Of a DNA stretch of 64,000 nucleotides, positions 40,810-49,327 are shown piece by piece. Origin of the DNA: Cryobacterium luteum (GTDB lineage Bacteria > Actinomycetota > Actinomycetes > Actinomycetales > Microbacteriaceae); contig NZ_FOCN01000005.1 in NCBI RefSeq assembly GCF_900110125.1, positions 62,001 to 126,000 of the forward strand, read 5' to 3'. Both the position numbers and the translations under genes were made by a program. The notes beneath the pieces were generated by a model that saw only the letters and a list, made by a program, of their open reading frames with translations, made no database searches and had not been told where the DNA came from. Numbering within the stretch: the first letter of the stretch is position 1; the number at the start of each line of letters is the position of its first letter.

Positions 40810-41580
40810 CTAGGAAACCCTGCGGGGCATCAGGTCGGGCCGCACACGTTCGGTGCGTTCGATCTGCTGCTGACGCCGCCAGGTGCTGATGGCCCCGTGG
40901 TCGCCGCTGCGCAGCACCGGCGGCACGTCGAGGCCGCGCCAGCTGGCCGGCTTGGTGTAACTGGGATATTCGAGCAGGCCGTCTTCGTGGGATTCCTCGA
41001 CCAGGCTCGCCGGATTGCCGACCACGCCGGGAATGAGCCGGCCGATCGCTTCGATCATGGCCATCACGGCGACCTCTCCCCCGTTGAGCACGTAATCGCC
41101 CAGGCTGACCAGCCGCACCCGTCCGCGCTGCGAATAGTGGTCGACGACGCGCTGATCGATGCCTTCGTAGCGGCCGCAACCGAAGACAAGGTGCTGCTCG
41201 AGCGAGAGTTCCCTGGCCATGGCCTGGGTGAACTGGTCGCCGGCCGGCGAGGGAAAGATGAGGATGGGGCCGGTATCGGTCGGTGCGTCGGCCGCGTTGC
41301 CGGTGATCGGTGTTTTGGTCGTGGCTGAGTCGGCCGGATCAGATTCAGGCTGAGCACCCAGGATGGCGTCGAGGGCGTTACCCCACGGCTCGGGCTTCAT
41401 CACCATGCCGGCGCCGCCGCCGTAGGGGGTGTCGTCGACCGTGTGGTGTCGGTCGTGGGTGGAGTCGCGCAGGTTGTGCACGCCCAGGTCGATCAATCCG
41501 CTCTGGCGGGCTTTGCCGAGCAGCGACAGGTCGAGCACATCGAAGAATTCGGGAAAAATGGTGACAATATCGATGCGCAT
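40810..41580 (-). CDS. trmD: tRNA (guanine-N1)-methyltransferase
   Basis: Methylates G37 of tRNAs that read CNN codons, preventing frameshifts. 256 residues from ATG 41580 ([24 protein letters not shown]). Knot-forming SAM motifs: [30 protein letters not shown] and [21 protein letters not shown]. An Ala/Thr/Asp-rich insert at about 76-104 lengthens the protein. TAGAAT lies six bases before the ATG and overlaps the sirB stop codon, so trmD seems to have its own leaderless promoter here rather than being read from rpsP-rimM. Confidence 0.95.
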   Translation of the reverse strand: MRIDIVTIFPEFFDVLDLSLLGKARQSGLIDLGVHNLRDSTHDRHHTVDDTPYGGGAGMVMKPEPWGNALDAILGAQPESDPADSATTKTPITGNAADAPTDTGPILIFPSPAGDQFTQAMARELSLEQHLVFGCGRYEGIDQRVVDHYSQRGRVRLVSLGDYVLNGGEVAVMAMIEAIGRLIPGVVGNPASLVEESHEDGLLEYPSYTKPASWRGLDVPPVLRSGDHGAISTWRRQQQIERTERVRPDLMPRRVS

Positions 41581-41586
41581 GGTCAA

Positions 41587-41592
41587 ATTCTA
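41587..41592 (-). promoter_or_regulatory. -10 box of trmD, overlapping the sirB stop
   Basis: TAGAAT on the minus strand at 41592-41587, six bases before the trmD ATG. Its TAG is also the sirB stop codon. Confidence 0.5.
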
Positions 41593-42372
41593 GAAGAGTT
41601 GGGCGTGCTCTTTCGCCTCGAGGTAGCGGTCGATGACCAGATCGACCAGCGCGGCGGGGGCTTCTTCCCCCGGCAGCAGTAGCGGGGCGGTGACCCGGTC
41701 GGCGCCTTCGCCCTGGGTGCGGGTGAGGTCGAAGAAGAATCCGGGTGCCATCAGATAGGTACTCACGGTGACGCTGGCGCCGCGCAATCGGGCCGCGGTG
41801 ACGGCGCAGGCCAGGCGAGGCGACGCGGCGGAGAGAAACCCCACGGTGACGCGCACCCCGAGCCGCTGCTGCAGCATCGCGCCGACCCGGCGGCAGTCCT
41901 CGACGGCGCGCCCGTCGCTCGAGCCGGCCGCGGCGAGCACGATCTCCTGGCCCGGTACCAGCGGGTCGAGTCCGGCGGCGTGCAGGCGCTGTTCGAGCAC
42001 GTCGATGAGCCGGTCATCGGGGCCGAGCGCCCGCGACAGGGCGGTCACGCGCTCGTGAGCGCTGGTCTCCCGTTGCAGGTCGACGTGCACGTGGTACCCG
42101 GCCGAGAGCAGCAGCGGCACGACGACCGCGGCGTTGTCGCAGCGCACCGCACTGAGGCTCGCCGCGACATCCGGCTGCTGCACATCAACGAAACCGCCGA
42201 GCACGGCGAGATCGGGGCGGGCGCGGGCGACGCCGTCGACGAGGCCCTTGATGGCGGCCTGCCCGTCGGCCGAGTTGGTGCCGTGCGAAATGGCCACGAG
42301 CGCGGCGGGTACGACTGTGGACCGACCATCAGGCGGTCGTTGCGCGGTCTGCCGTTCCCCGAGCAGGGTCAT
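41590..42372 (-). CDS. sirB: Sirohydrochlorin ferrochelatase-like protein (SirB/CbiX)
   Basis: 260 residues with two half-repeats of the chelatase fold: VAISHGTNSADGQAAIKGLVDGVARARPDLAVLGGFVD with a metal-binding histidine in SHGT, and LLLSAGYHVHVDLQRE with the second histidine pair. The C-terminal half is a decayed repeat. In this setting it should put iron into sirohydrochlorin to make siroheme for nirB and for the sulfite reductase at 57 kb. Cobalt insertion for B12 is the alternative, but no cobalamin genes are near. It overlaps nirD by four bases. Confidence 0.85.
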   Translation of the reverse strand: MTLLGERQTAQRPPDGRSTVVPAALVAISHGTNSADGQAAIKGLVDGVARARPDLAVLGGFVDVQQPDVAASLSAVRCDNAAVVVPLLLSAGYHVHVDLQRETSAHERVTALSRALGPDDRLIDVLEQRLHAAGLDPLVPGQEIVLAAAGSSDGRAVEDCRRVGAMLQQRLGVRVTVGFLSAASPRLACAVTAARLRGASVTVSTYLMAPGFFFDLTRTQGEGADRVTAPLLLPGEEAPAALVDLVIDRYLEAKEHAQLF

Positions 42373-42758
42373 GCCGCCGCTAGCTCGCCCGGGTCAACAG
42401 CCACCTCGATGTACCCACCCACGATGCGGGTTTCGTAGGTGTTCAGCACGAGCGTCGGGTTGGTGAAGCATTCTCCGGTGCCGAGGTCGTAGACCTCTTT
42501 GTGCAACGGTGAGGCGATGGTGGGGCGGTCGCCCTTGGATCCGACGATGCCGCGAGCCATGACGTTGGCCTCGGTGTGCGGGTCGCGGTGGTCGACGGCG
42601 TAGATCTCGGTCGGCGAGAGCAGAAACAGGGCGATCTGTTTCATGCGAATGAGGGCTGCCTCGCCCCAGCTGGGTTCCAGATCGGTCACGGCGCAGGCGC
42701 GCTCCCAGACCAGGGTTGGGGTGTTGCTCGGACGGGTCTCGGCCAGTGTCATCGTCAT
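42369..42758 (-). CDS. nirD: Nitrite reductase small subunit
   Basis: Small subunit of assimilatory NAD(P)H-nitrite reductase, a Rieske-fold protein without the iron-sulfur ligands. 129 residues from ATG 42758 with GGGAG upstream. Typical strings: ALFLLSPTEIYAVDHRDPHTEANVMARGIVGSKGDRPTIASPLH in parts, and KEVYDLGTGECF. It is transcribed away from nirB and with sirB, which is not the usual nirBD operon. Confidence 0.9.
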   Translation of the reverse strand: MTMTLAETRPSNTPTLVWERACAVTDLEPSWGEAALIRMKQIALFLLSPTEIYAVDHRDPHTEANVMARGIVGSKGDRPTIASPLHKEVYDLGTGECFTNPTLVLNTYETRIVGGYIEVAVDPGELAAA

Positions 42759-42973
42759 GGTGCGCTCCCAGGGGGTGTTCGGTGTTGCGTTGGTCCCACG
42801 GTAGGCGAGCCATATTTCGGCTGGTCGCCCGCCATGTTTCCCCTTCGTGAAACCCGCCTCACAGTGGGGGTGGCCCGCTGTGGGGCTTTCGACCAGCACG
42901 GGACACACAAGCGACACGAGGGGGAAACTGCCCCGAACTACGCTCACAATTGCCCCGCTCTGAAAGGATGCTG
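42759..42973. promoter_or_regulatory. nirD-nirB divergent control region
   Basis: 215 bp between divergent starts. GTTTC at 42836-42840 and GAAAC at 42849-42853 form a spaced dyad near the middle; another GGAAAC occurs near 42943. These recall nitrogen-control sites in Actinobacteria but do not fit the GlnR spacing. No firm promoter boxes. Confidence 0.35.
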
Positions 42974-45673
42974 ATGCCAGCTTCTCGTGAAACCGCTTCC
43001 GCGTATTCTGCCCCAGCCACCGCAGCATCCGCTGTGGAAGCGACACACGCCGTCACATCGGCCAGCCCAGCGGATGCCGCCACTTCGGCTTCGGGAACAC
43101 CGCGCCGCGTCATCGTGATCGGCGGCGGCCCCGCCGCGCACCGCCTCACCGACGCCCTGCACTCCCGGGACACCGAACACACCCTCTCGATCATTGTGCT
43201 GGCCGAGGAGAACCACCGGCCCTACGACCGGGTCGCGCTGAGCCAGCGCCTCGCCGGCCTGATCGACCTCACCCTCGAACCCACGGCGCCGTGGGACAGC
43301 GAGCGCATCGCGCTGCGCATCAACGAGCGGGCCACGAGCATCGATCGGGTCGCCCAGACCGTCACCACCGAGGCCGGAGTCGTGCTCGAGTATGACGAGC
43401 TCGTGCTCGCCACCGGGTCGAGCGCCCCGATACCGGAGCTGCCGGGTCGCGAGCACATCCGGGTCTACCGCACCGTCGACGACGTCGATGCCCTCGTCGA
43501 CGAGCTCGCCTCCCTCACCGTCTCCCTCGGCCGCACCCCGAAGGTGGTCGTGGCCGGCGGCGGCCTGCTCGGCCTCGAAGCGGCCGGCGGACTGCACAAG
43601 CTCGGCGCCGAGTCGGCGATCGTGCACTCCGGCGGCTGGCTGATGTCGGCGCAGCTCGACGAGGGCGGCGGGCAGGCCCTCGGCCGCCTGATCGTGGCCC
43701 AGGGCATCGAATTGCACCTCGGCACCCGGGCCCGCACCATTCTCACCAACGATGACAACTCCGCGATGACCGGTCTGCAGCTCGGCAACGGCCGGGAGAT
43801 CGGCGCCGACATGGTCGTTTACGCAATCGGCATCTCGCCGCGCGACGAACTGGCACGAGATGCCGGCCTCACCGTGGGCAGCCACGGCGGCGTCACGATC
43901 GGCAACGACTGTCGCACGAGCGACACGAATATCTGGGCGATCGGCGAGGTCGCCAGCTGGAATGATCGCTGCGTCGGCCTGGTCGCTCCGGCCAACGCCA
44001 TGGCCGAAGTGGTCGCCGACCGACTGCTCGGCGGCACCGCCGAGTTCACCACCGTCGACGACGCCACCAAGCTCAAACTTTCGGGAGTGGACGTCGCGAG
44101 CTTTGGCGACGCCCTCGCGACCACGCCGGGCTCGCTCGAAATCGTCTACGCTGACCCGGCCCGCGGGCTGTACCAGAAACTCGTCATGACCGACGACGCC
44201 AAAACCCTGCTCGGCGGCATCTTCGTCGGCGACGCCACCCCCTACTCGGCCCTGCGCCCGATGGTGGGCCGCGAGCTCAGCAGCGAACCAGCCGCCTATC
44301 TCTCGGCGGCCGGCGCCGAGGCTCCGGCCGGCGATGAACTGCCCGACGACGCTCTGGTCTGCTCCTGCAACATGGTCTCGGTCGGCGAGGTGCGCAGCGC
44401 CGTACGCGGCGACGAGCACTCGGAAGCCTGTACCGAACTCGGCGCTCTCAAGGTCTGCACCCGCGCCGGAACCCAGTGCGGGTCGTGCGTGCCGCTGGTC
44501 AAGAAGATTCTCGAGGCCGAGCTGACGGCATCCGGTCAAACGGTCTCGCACGCCCTGTGTGAGCACTTCGAACTGAGCCGGCAGGAACTGTTCGAGTCGG
44601 TGCGGGTGCTCGGGCTCACGTCGAGCGACGAGATCTTCTCCCGCTTCGGCACCGGTCGCGGCTGCGACGTCTGTAAGCCGGCCGTCGGATCGATTCTGGC
44701 CAGCCAGAACACCGCCTACATTCTCGACGCCGGCCGCGGCACCCTGCAGGACACCAACGACCGCGCCATGGCCAACATGCAGAAGGACGGCACCTATTCG
44801 GTCGTGCCGCGCATTCCCGGCGGTGAGATCACACCGACCAAACTCGCCGTGATCGCAAAGGTCGCCCTCGACTTCGACCTCTACACCAAGATCACCGGCG
44901 GCCAGCGCATCGATCTGTTCGGCGCCCGCCTGGAGCAGCTGCCTGATATCTGGCGCATCCTCGTCGATGCCGGCTTCGAGTCGGGTCAGGCCTACGGCAA
45001 GGCGCTGCGCAACGTGAAATCCTGCGTCGGCTCGACCTGGTGCCGCTTCGGCGTGCAGGATGCCGTTGGTCTCGCCATTCGGCTCGAGCTGCGCTATCGC
45101 GGACTGCGCGCGCCGCACAAGTTCAAGTTCGGCGTCTCGGGCTGCGCACGGGAATGCGCCGAAGCCCGGGCCAAAGACGTGGGCATCATCGCGAGCGACA
45201 ACGGCTGGAACATGTACGTCGGCGGCAACGGCGGGTTCCAGCCGGCGCACGGGCAGCTGCTGGCGACCGACCTCGACGAAGAAACCCTGATCAAATACAT
45301 CGACCGCTACATGATGTATTACATTCGCACGGCCGATCGGATGCAGCGCACCGCCCGCTGGATGGAAGACCTGGAGGGCGCCCTCGATCACGTGCGCGAC
45401 GTCGTCGTCAACGACTCGCTCGGCCTCGCCGCGGAGCTCGAACAAGCCATGCTCGCCCACGTTGACAACTATGAAGACGAGTGGGCCGCGACGCTCGCTG
45501 ACCCGGAACGCCTGCGCCGGTTTCGCTCCTTCGTGAACGCGCCGACCGAACCAGACCCGAGCATCGCGCTCGTTACGGAGCGTGACCAAATCAGGCCGGC
45601 CACCCCGGCCGAACGGGCCTCGTCGAGTACTGTTCTACTAAGTGGAAACCGCATTCCCGTTCGAAAAGAGTAA
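42974..45673 (+). CDS. nirB: Nitrite reductase large subunit (NAD(P)H, siroheme)
   Basis: Reduces nitrite to ammonium with NAD(P)H. 899 residues from ATG 42974, which has GAAAGG six bases upstream; earlier in-frame starts lack one. Domains: Ala/Ser-rich tail (1-43), FAD/NAD(P)-binding oxidoreductase (VIVIGGGPAAHRLTDAL; second dinucleotide site KVVVAGGGLLGLEAAGGL), BFD-like [2Fe-2S] domain (VCSCNMVSVGEV; CTRAGTQCGSC, about 463-510), then two ferredoxin-like halves and the siroheme-[4Fe-4S] site with SCVGSTWC (about 682) and SGCARECAEA (about 722). It reads into cobA after four bases. Confidence 0.96.
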   Translation: MPASRETASAYSAPATAASAVEATHAVTSASPADAATSASGTPRRVIVIGGGPAAHRLTDALHSRDTEHTLSIIVLAEENHRPYDRVALSQRLAGLIDLTLEPTAPWDSERIALRINERATSIDRVAQTVTTEAGVVLEYDELVLATGSSAPIPELPGREHIRVYRTVDDVDALVDELASLTVSLGRTPKVVVAGGGLLGLEAAGGLHKLGAESAIVHSGGWLMSAQLDEGGGQALGRLIVAQGIELHLGTRARTILTNDDNSAMTGLQLGNGREIGADMVVYAIGISPRDELARDAGLTVGSHGGVTIGNDCRTSDTNIWAIGEVASWNDRCVGLVAPANAMAEVVADRLLGGTAEFTTVDDATKLKLSGVDVASFGDALATTPGSLEIVYADPARGLYQKLVMTDDAKTLLGGIFVGDATPYSALRPMVGRELSSEPAAYLSAAGAEAPAGDELPDDALVCSCNMVSVGEVRSAVRGDEHSEACTELGALKVCTRAGTQCGSCVPLVKKILEAELTASGQTVSHALCEHFELSRQELFESVRVLGLTSSDEIFSRFGTGRGCDVCKPAVGSILASQNTAYILDAGRGTLQDTNDRAMANMQKDGTYSVVPRIPGGEITPTKLAVIAKVALDFDLYTKITGGQRIDLFGARLEQLPDIWRILVDAGFESGQAYGKALRNVKSCVGSTWCRFGVQDAVGLAIRLELRYRGLRAPHKFKFGVSGCARECAEARAKDVGIIASDNGWNMYVGGNGGFQPAHGQLLATDLDEETLIKYIDRYMMYYIRTADRMQRTARWMEDLEGALDHVRDVVVNDSLGLAAELEQAMLAHVDNYEDEWAATLADPERLRRFRSFVNAPTEPDPSIALVTERDQIRPATPAERASSSTVLLSGNRIPVRKE

Positions 45674-45677
45674 GCAG

Positions 45678-46487
45678 ATGACAGCCCAGAGTTCCCCTAG
45701 GCCTGGGTCAGTCGGCACCGGGTCGGTCATCCTGGTCGGTGGCGGCCCCGGCGCCGTCGAACTGCTGACCATGGCCGCCGTCACAGCGCTGGAACAAGCG
45801 GATGTCGTGCTGTTCGACCGCCTCGCCCCCAACGACGACCTCGCCTCCCTCGCGCCCCGGGCCATCCTGATCGACGTCGGCAAACGCGCCGGCAACCACC
45901 CGGTCTCGCAGACCGGGATCGAAGGACTCATGGTCGAGCATGCCCTCGCCGGCCAGCGCGTGGTGCGGCTCAAGGGCGGCGACCCCTACGTGTTCGGTCG
46001 CGGCAGCGAAGAAGTGCTCGCCTGCCACCGCAACGGCATCCCGGTCACCGTGATCTCGGGCGTCACGAGTGCAATCGCGGTGCCGGCCGCGGCCGGGATT
46101 CCACTGACCCACCGCGGCATCAGCCACGCCTTCACCGTGATCAGCGGGCACGCGCCACTCACCGACAACGAACTCGAAGGCCTCACCCTGCTCGGCAGCA
46201 CCATCGTCGTGTTGATGGGCGTTGGCACGCTACCGACCTTCAGCCAGGGCCTGCTGCGCCACGGCATGTCCGCCGGCATGCCGGTGGCCATCATCGAGCG
46301 CGGGTTCAGCGCCACCCAGCGCACCACCGTGAGCACCCTGTCGACGGTCCTGGCGGATGCTGCAGCAGCCGGCGTGCGCAGCCCCGCCGTTCTGGTCGTC
46401 GGCGAGGTCGTGCGCCTCGCCTTCAGCGGCGACACCTCTGCCGAAGAGCTGGTGGCCAGAGCGGCCGCATTCGAGGAGACTGACTGA
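45678..46487 (+). CDS. cobA: Uroporphyrinogen-III C-methyltransferase
   Basis: SAM-dependent methylase that makes precorrin-2 from uroporphyrinogen III, the first step toward siroheme. 269 residues from ATG 45678, four bases after nirB. Signature strings: VILVGGGPGAVELLTMAAVTALEQADVVLFDRL in parts, VRLKGGDPYVFGRGSEE and GVTSAIAVPAAAGIPLTHRG. It has no CysG-type dehydrogenase domain, so oxidation of precorrin-2 must be done by another protein. Its stop shares a base with the hemD start. Confidence 0.94.
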   Translation: MTAQSSPRPGSVGTGSVILVGGGPGAVELLTMAAVTALEQADVVLFDRLAPNDDLASLAPRAILIDVGKRAGNHPVSQTGIEGLMVEHALAGQRVVRLKGGDPYVFGRGSEEVLACHRNGIPVTVISGVTSAIAVPAAAGIPLTHRGISHAFTVISGHAPLTDNELEGLTLLGSTIVVLMGVGTLPTFSQGLLRHGMSAGMPVAIIERGFSATQRTTVSTLSTVLADAAAAGVRSPAVLVVGEVVRLAFSGDTSAEELVARAAAFEETD

Positions 46488-47752
46488 TGGCCGGCGCCAA
46501 CGACGAGGGCGGGATGGTCTCGGGAACGGGCGGTGTGTCGGGGGGCGAGGCTCTGGCATCCGCTTCACCCGACCTGCCCGCGCCGGATCTGCACGCGCAC
46601 CATGTGCGCATGCCGGGAGCGACCGAACCGATCGAGGTCGCGGCGCCGTTTCTGCAGCCGAACCAGCTCGAAGGGTTTCGCATCGGGGTCACGAGCGATC
46701 GGCGTTCAAGCGACCTGATCGACGCCTTCGAGCGGCGCGGCGCCCGCGTGGTGCACGCGCCGACGCTGCGCATCGCGCACTCCCAGCAGGACGGCCCGCT
46801 ACTCGAAGACACCCGCCTGATGATCGCGGCGCGGCCCGATGTTTTGCTCGCGACGACCGGCTACGGGGTGCGCCGCTGGTTCGAGGTGGCCGAGGCCGAC
46901 GGCATCGGCTCCGCGCTGACCGACGCGTTGGCCGAGACAACCATTCTCGTGCGCGGGCCGAAAGCGCGCGGCGGCATTCGTGCGACCGGGCTGAACGATT
47001 CGGGAATGAGCGATTCCGAGACGACGGCCTCGCTCGTCGATAAGGTTCTGGCGGAGTACCCGCCGGGACTCGTGATCGGCATCCAGGTGCACGGCGCCAC
47101 CGACGAGGTGCAGCTGGACCGGTTGCGGGCCGTGCACGAGCGTGTGCTCGTCGTCGCGCCCTACCGCTGGATCGCCATGGACGACACCGACGAGCGCGTT
47201 TACAAGCTGGTCGAGGCCATCTGCGCCCGCCAGCTGGACTGCGTCACGTTCACGAGCGCGCCGGCCGTGCACGCCCTGTTCACCGCGGCCGAGGGCATGG
47301 AAATGTACCCCGAGCTGATAGCGGCGCTGCGCTCCGAGGTGTGCGCGGCCGCCGTCGGCCCGGTAACCAGCGCACCGCTGATGGCGGCCGGGATAGCCCC
47401 AATTCAGCCGACTCGGTTTCGCATGGGCGCGCTCATTCGGCTGGTCTGCGAACACCTCGAGCAGAACATGATCGAGCGGGTCGAGACCCAGAACGGGCTC
47501 GTGCAGCTGCGCGGCTCCATCGTGCAGGTCGGCGAGGAGCGGGTGCAGCTGCCGCCGACGGCGCTCGCCATCATGCGGGCGCTCATGCGGGCCCGCGGCG
47601 CGGTCGTCTCCCGCGAGGACCTCACGCTCGCGCTGGCCGGCGACTCCGACGATCACGCCATGGAGGTTTCGCTCAGCCGGCTGCGGCAGACGCTCGGCGT
47701 GCCCGGGCTGGTCGCGACGGTGGTCAAGCGCGGCTACCGCCTGAACGTCTAG
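46487..47752 (+). CDS. hemD: Uroporphyrinogen-III synthase fused to a winged-helix DNA-binding domain
   Basis: 421 residues. After an Ala/Gly/Pro-rich tail of about 60 residues comes a HemD domain (FRIGVTSDRRSSDLIDAFERRGARVVHAPTLRI; later VTFTSAPAVHALF and AAVGPVTSAPLMAAGI), then from about residue 325 an OmpR-type winged helix: EERVQLPPTALAIMRALMRARGAVVSREDLTLAL, MEVSLSRLRQTLG, GLVATVVKRGYRLNV. The same fusion is known in M. tuberculosis (Rv0260c). It may be an enzyme that senses tetrapyrrole intermediates and controls genes, such as nirB, or a pure regulator that has kept the HemD fold as a sensor. It ends the nirB-cobA-hemD run. Confidence 0.88.
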   Translation: MAGANDEGGMVSGTGGVSGGEALASASPDLPAPDLHAHHVRMPGATEPIEVAAPFLQPNQLEGFRIGVTSDRRSSDLIDAFERRGARVVHAPTLRIAHSQQDGPLLEDTRLMIAARPDVLLATTGYGVRRWFEVAEADGIGSALTDALAETTILVRGPKARGGIRATGLNDSGMSDSETTASLVDKVLAEYPPGLVIGIQVHGATDEVQLDRLRAVHERVLVVAPYRWIAMDDTDERVYKLVEAICARQLDCVTFTSAPAVHALFTAAEGMEMYPELIAALRSEVCAAAVGPVTSAPLMAAGIAPIQPTRFRMGALIRLVCEHLEQNMIERVETQNGLVQLRGSIVQVGEERVQLPPTALAIMRALMRARGAVVSREDLTLALAGDSDDHAMEVSLSRLRQTLGVPGLVATVVKRGYRLNV

Positions 47753-47769
47753 CTCTCGCGGCGCACAAA

Positions 47770-47812
47770 TGCCGGGCGGTTCCGCTGTGAAACACAACGA
47801 GACAGCCCGGCA
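47770..47812. terminator. Weak inverted repeat between hemD and rimM
   Basis: TGCCGGGC (47770-47777) and GCCCGGCA (47805-47812) in the gap between convergent genes; the 27-base loop makes it a poor terminator on its own. Confidence 0.25.
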
Positions 47813-47828
47813 CGGGACGGTCGAAGTC

Positions 47829-48476
47829 TTAGTCGGCCGTAAGAGCGGATGCCGCGGCATCCGTTGCAGAGGCCGCGTCGGCATCCGTTTCAGGAGCTTC
47901 AGCCGGGTCTTCGGGGAGCTCTTCGAGCAGCCCGGGCGGCGGCGTGATCGTGACCAGGCCGTTCTTCACGTCGACGCTCGGCACGATAGCCTTTACGAAC
48001 GGGATCATGACGTCGCCGGTAGGCGTCTTCACGATCAGCAAATCTTGGGCGGGCATGTGCTCGAGGCGACCAATGGTGCCGATGCGCACGCCGTCACGCA
48101 TGACGGCGAGGCCGACCAGCTGGTGGTCGTACCAGGCGTCTTCTTCATCCGACTGCTCGGCGACATCCGCGTCGATCCAGAGGATCGCCTTCGCGAGCGC
48201 TTCGGCCGCACTGCGGTCGACGACATCCTTGAAAAATCCGACCGCGTGCTGGTTGTACCAGCGCAGCTCGACGAGTTCGATCGTCTTGCCGTGCCAGGCC
48301 GAACCGGTCGGAACCTGCAGCGTGAACACGGCGCCCGGGACGAAACGTCGTCCCGGGTCATCCGTGAACAGTTCAAGCTTGATTGCTCCCTTGAGGCCGT
48401 GAGCCTTGGTCAGGCGCCCCACCCGTAACTGCTGGGTGCGGTCCTTCTCGCTGTCGTCCACCGTCGTGTCGTTCAC
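47829..48476 (-). CDS. rimM: Ribosome maturation factor RimM
   Basis: Assists late assembly of the 30S head, binding S19. 215 residues from GTG 48476. RimM core: LRVGRLTKAHGLKGAIKLELFTDDPGRRF, the PRC-barrel DHQLVGLAVMRDGVRIGTIGRLEHMPAQDLLIVKTPTG and MIPFVKAIVPSVDVKNGLVTI, given here in parts. The last 30 residues are an acidic Ala/Glu/Asp tail. The GTG start is four bases after the khpA stop; longer versions would overlap khpA. In most bacteria trmD follows directly; here the nitrite/siroheme block lies there. Confidence 0.93.
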   Translation of the reverse strand: MNDTTVDDSEKDRTQQLRVGRLTKAHGLKGAIKLELFTDDPGRRFVPGAVFTLQVPTGSAWHGKTIELVELRWYNQHAVGFFKDVVDRSAAEALAKAILWIDADVAEQSDEEDAWYDHQLVGLAVMRDGVRIGTIGRLEHMPAQDLLIVKTPTGDVMIPFVKAIVPSVDVKNGLVTITPPPGLLEELPEDPAEAPETDADAASATDAAASALTAD

Positions 48477-48480
48477 TGAA

Positions 48481-48717
48481 CTAGAAATCGGTGTCGACGA
48501 CGTCGACGCGAACGCGTCGACCATCGGCCAGAGCTGCAACGAGGGTACGCAGGGCCTTGGCGGTGCGACCCGCACGACCAATGACCCGGCCGAGATCCTC
48601 GGGGTTCACACGAACCTCGAGCACCTCGCCTCTTGCAGAATTCTTTTCTGCAACGTGCACATCGTCCGGGTGATCAACGATCCCCTTGACGAGGTGTTCG
48701 AGCGCGGGAGCAAGCAA
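48481..48717 (-). CDS. khpA: KH-domain RNA-binding protein KhpA
   Basis: 78-residue single KH-domain protein, partner of KhpB/Jag in other bacteria, affecting sRNA and mRNA stability. Sequence: LAPALEHLVKGIVDHPDDVHV, then VNPEDLGRVIGRAGRTAKALRTLV with the GxxG loop as GRAG. The start is TTG at 48717, two codons after the rpsP stop, with GAGG inside the end of rpsP as ribosome site. No ATG or GTG fits. The order rpsP-khpA-rimM is conserved. Confidence 0.92.
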   Translation of the reverse strand: MLAPALEHLVKGIVDHPDDVHVAEKNSARGEVLEVRVNPEDLGRVIGRAGRTAKALRTLVAALADGRRVRVDVVDTDF

Positions 48718-48720
48718 CAG

Positions 48721-49125
48721 TTACGCCTCTTCGGTTGCTTCGGCAGCAACCTCTTCTACCTTGGCGACCGGCTTCTCGGCCTTGGGCTTGAGAACCGGCT
48801 TCTTCTTCTCGTCGGCGACGAAAGCAGCCTTCGGTTCCTTCACCTTGACGGTGCTCTTGGCGTTCTTGTCGCCCTTGAAGATGCCCCAGTCACCCGTGAG
48901 CTTGAGGAGTGCAGCAACCTGCTCGGTCGGCTGAGCGCCGACGCTGAGCCAGTACTGCGCACGCTCGGACTTGACCTCGATGACCGAGGGCTCCTCCGTG
49001 GGGTGGTAGATGCCGATTTCTTCGATGACACGACCGTCGCGCTTGGTGCGCGCGTCGGCAACGACGATGCGGTAGTACGGTGCACGGATCTTACCCATGC
49101 GCTTCAGACGGATTTTGACAGCCAC
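48721..49125 (-). CDS. rpsP: 30S ribosomal protein S16
   Basis: Ribosomal protein bS16. 134 residues from a GTG at 49125 ([26 protein letters not shown]), with GGAG five bases upstream. The conserved part ends near residue 85; after it comes a 50-residue Lys/Ala/Glu/Val tail, an actinobacterial extension. The frame is open upstream to 49215 but the conserved start is clear. It leads the rpsP-khpA-rimM run. Confidence 0.95.
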   Translation of the reverse strand: MAVKIRLKRMGKIRAPYYRIVVADARTKRDGRVIEEIGIYHPTEEPSVIEVKSERAQYWLSVGAQPTEQVAALLKLTGDWGIFKGDKNAKSTVKVKEPKAAFVADEKKKPVLKPKAEKPVAKVEEVAAEATEEA

Positions 49126-49327
49126 AATTCTCCAGTGTTGATTCGGTGTTTGGCGAACCTTGGGCCGTGAGCGTGGGGGCACACTCGGCATAAGCTCTAT
49201 AGGATCACGTTGCACCGAGATAGAGGGTCGGGCACAACGGATCGCGACTAATCATACTGTCAGAGATTACCTACATTGTGATAATCGGCCGTCTACGGCT
49301 TTCACCGGCCCACCCAAGGAGTACCCT

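Noticed and set aside
42836-42853. GlnR-type nitrogen-control site before nirB
   Set aside because: GTTTC and GAAAC are 8 bases apart, not 6, and the first half does not match the known a-site; kept only as a possible operator of unknown type.
42944-45589. 881-codon open frame opposite nirB
   Set aside because: It is an antisense shadow: the codon-position GC bias of nirB leaves the opposite frame open. The protein is a Val/Gly/Asp/Arg-rich string without family features. The same holds for the long frames opposite glgX (576-2423) and the sulfite reductase (56468-58846).
49251-49284. Promoter boxes for rpsP (TATGAT on the minus strand)
   Set aside because: A fair -10 hexamer at 49256-49251 has no matching -35 at 16-19 bp, so I could not support it.
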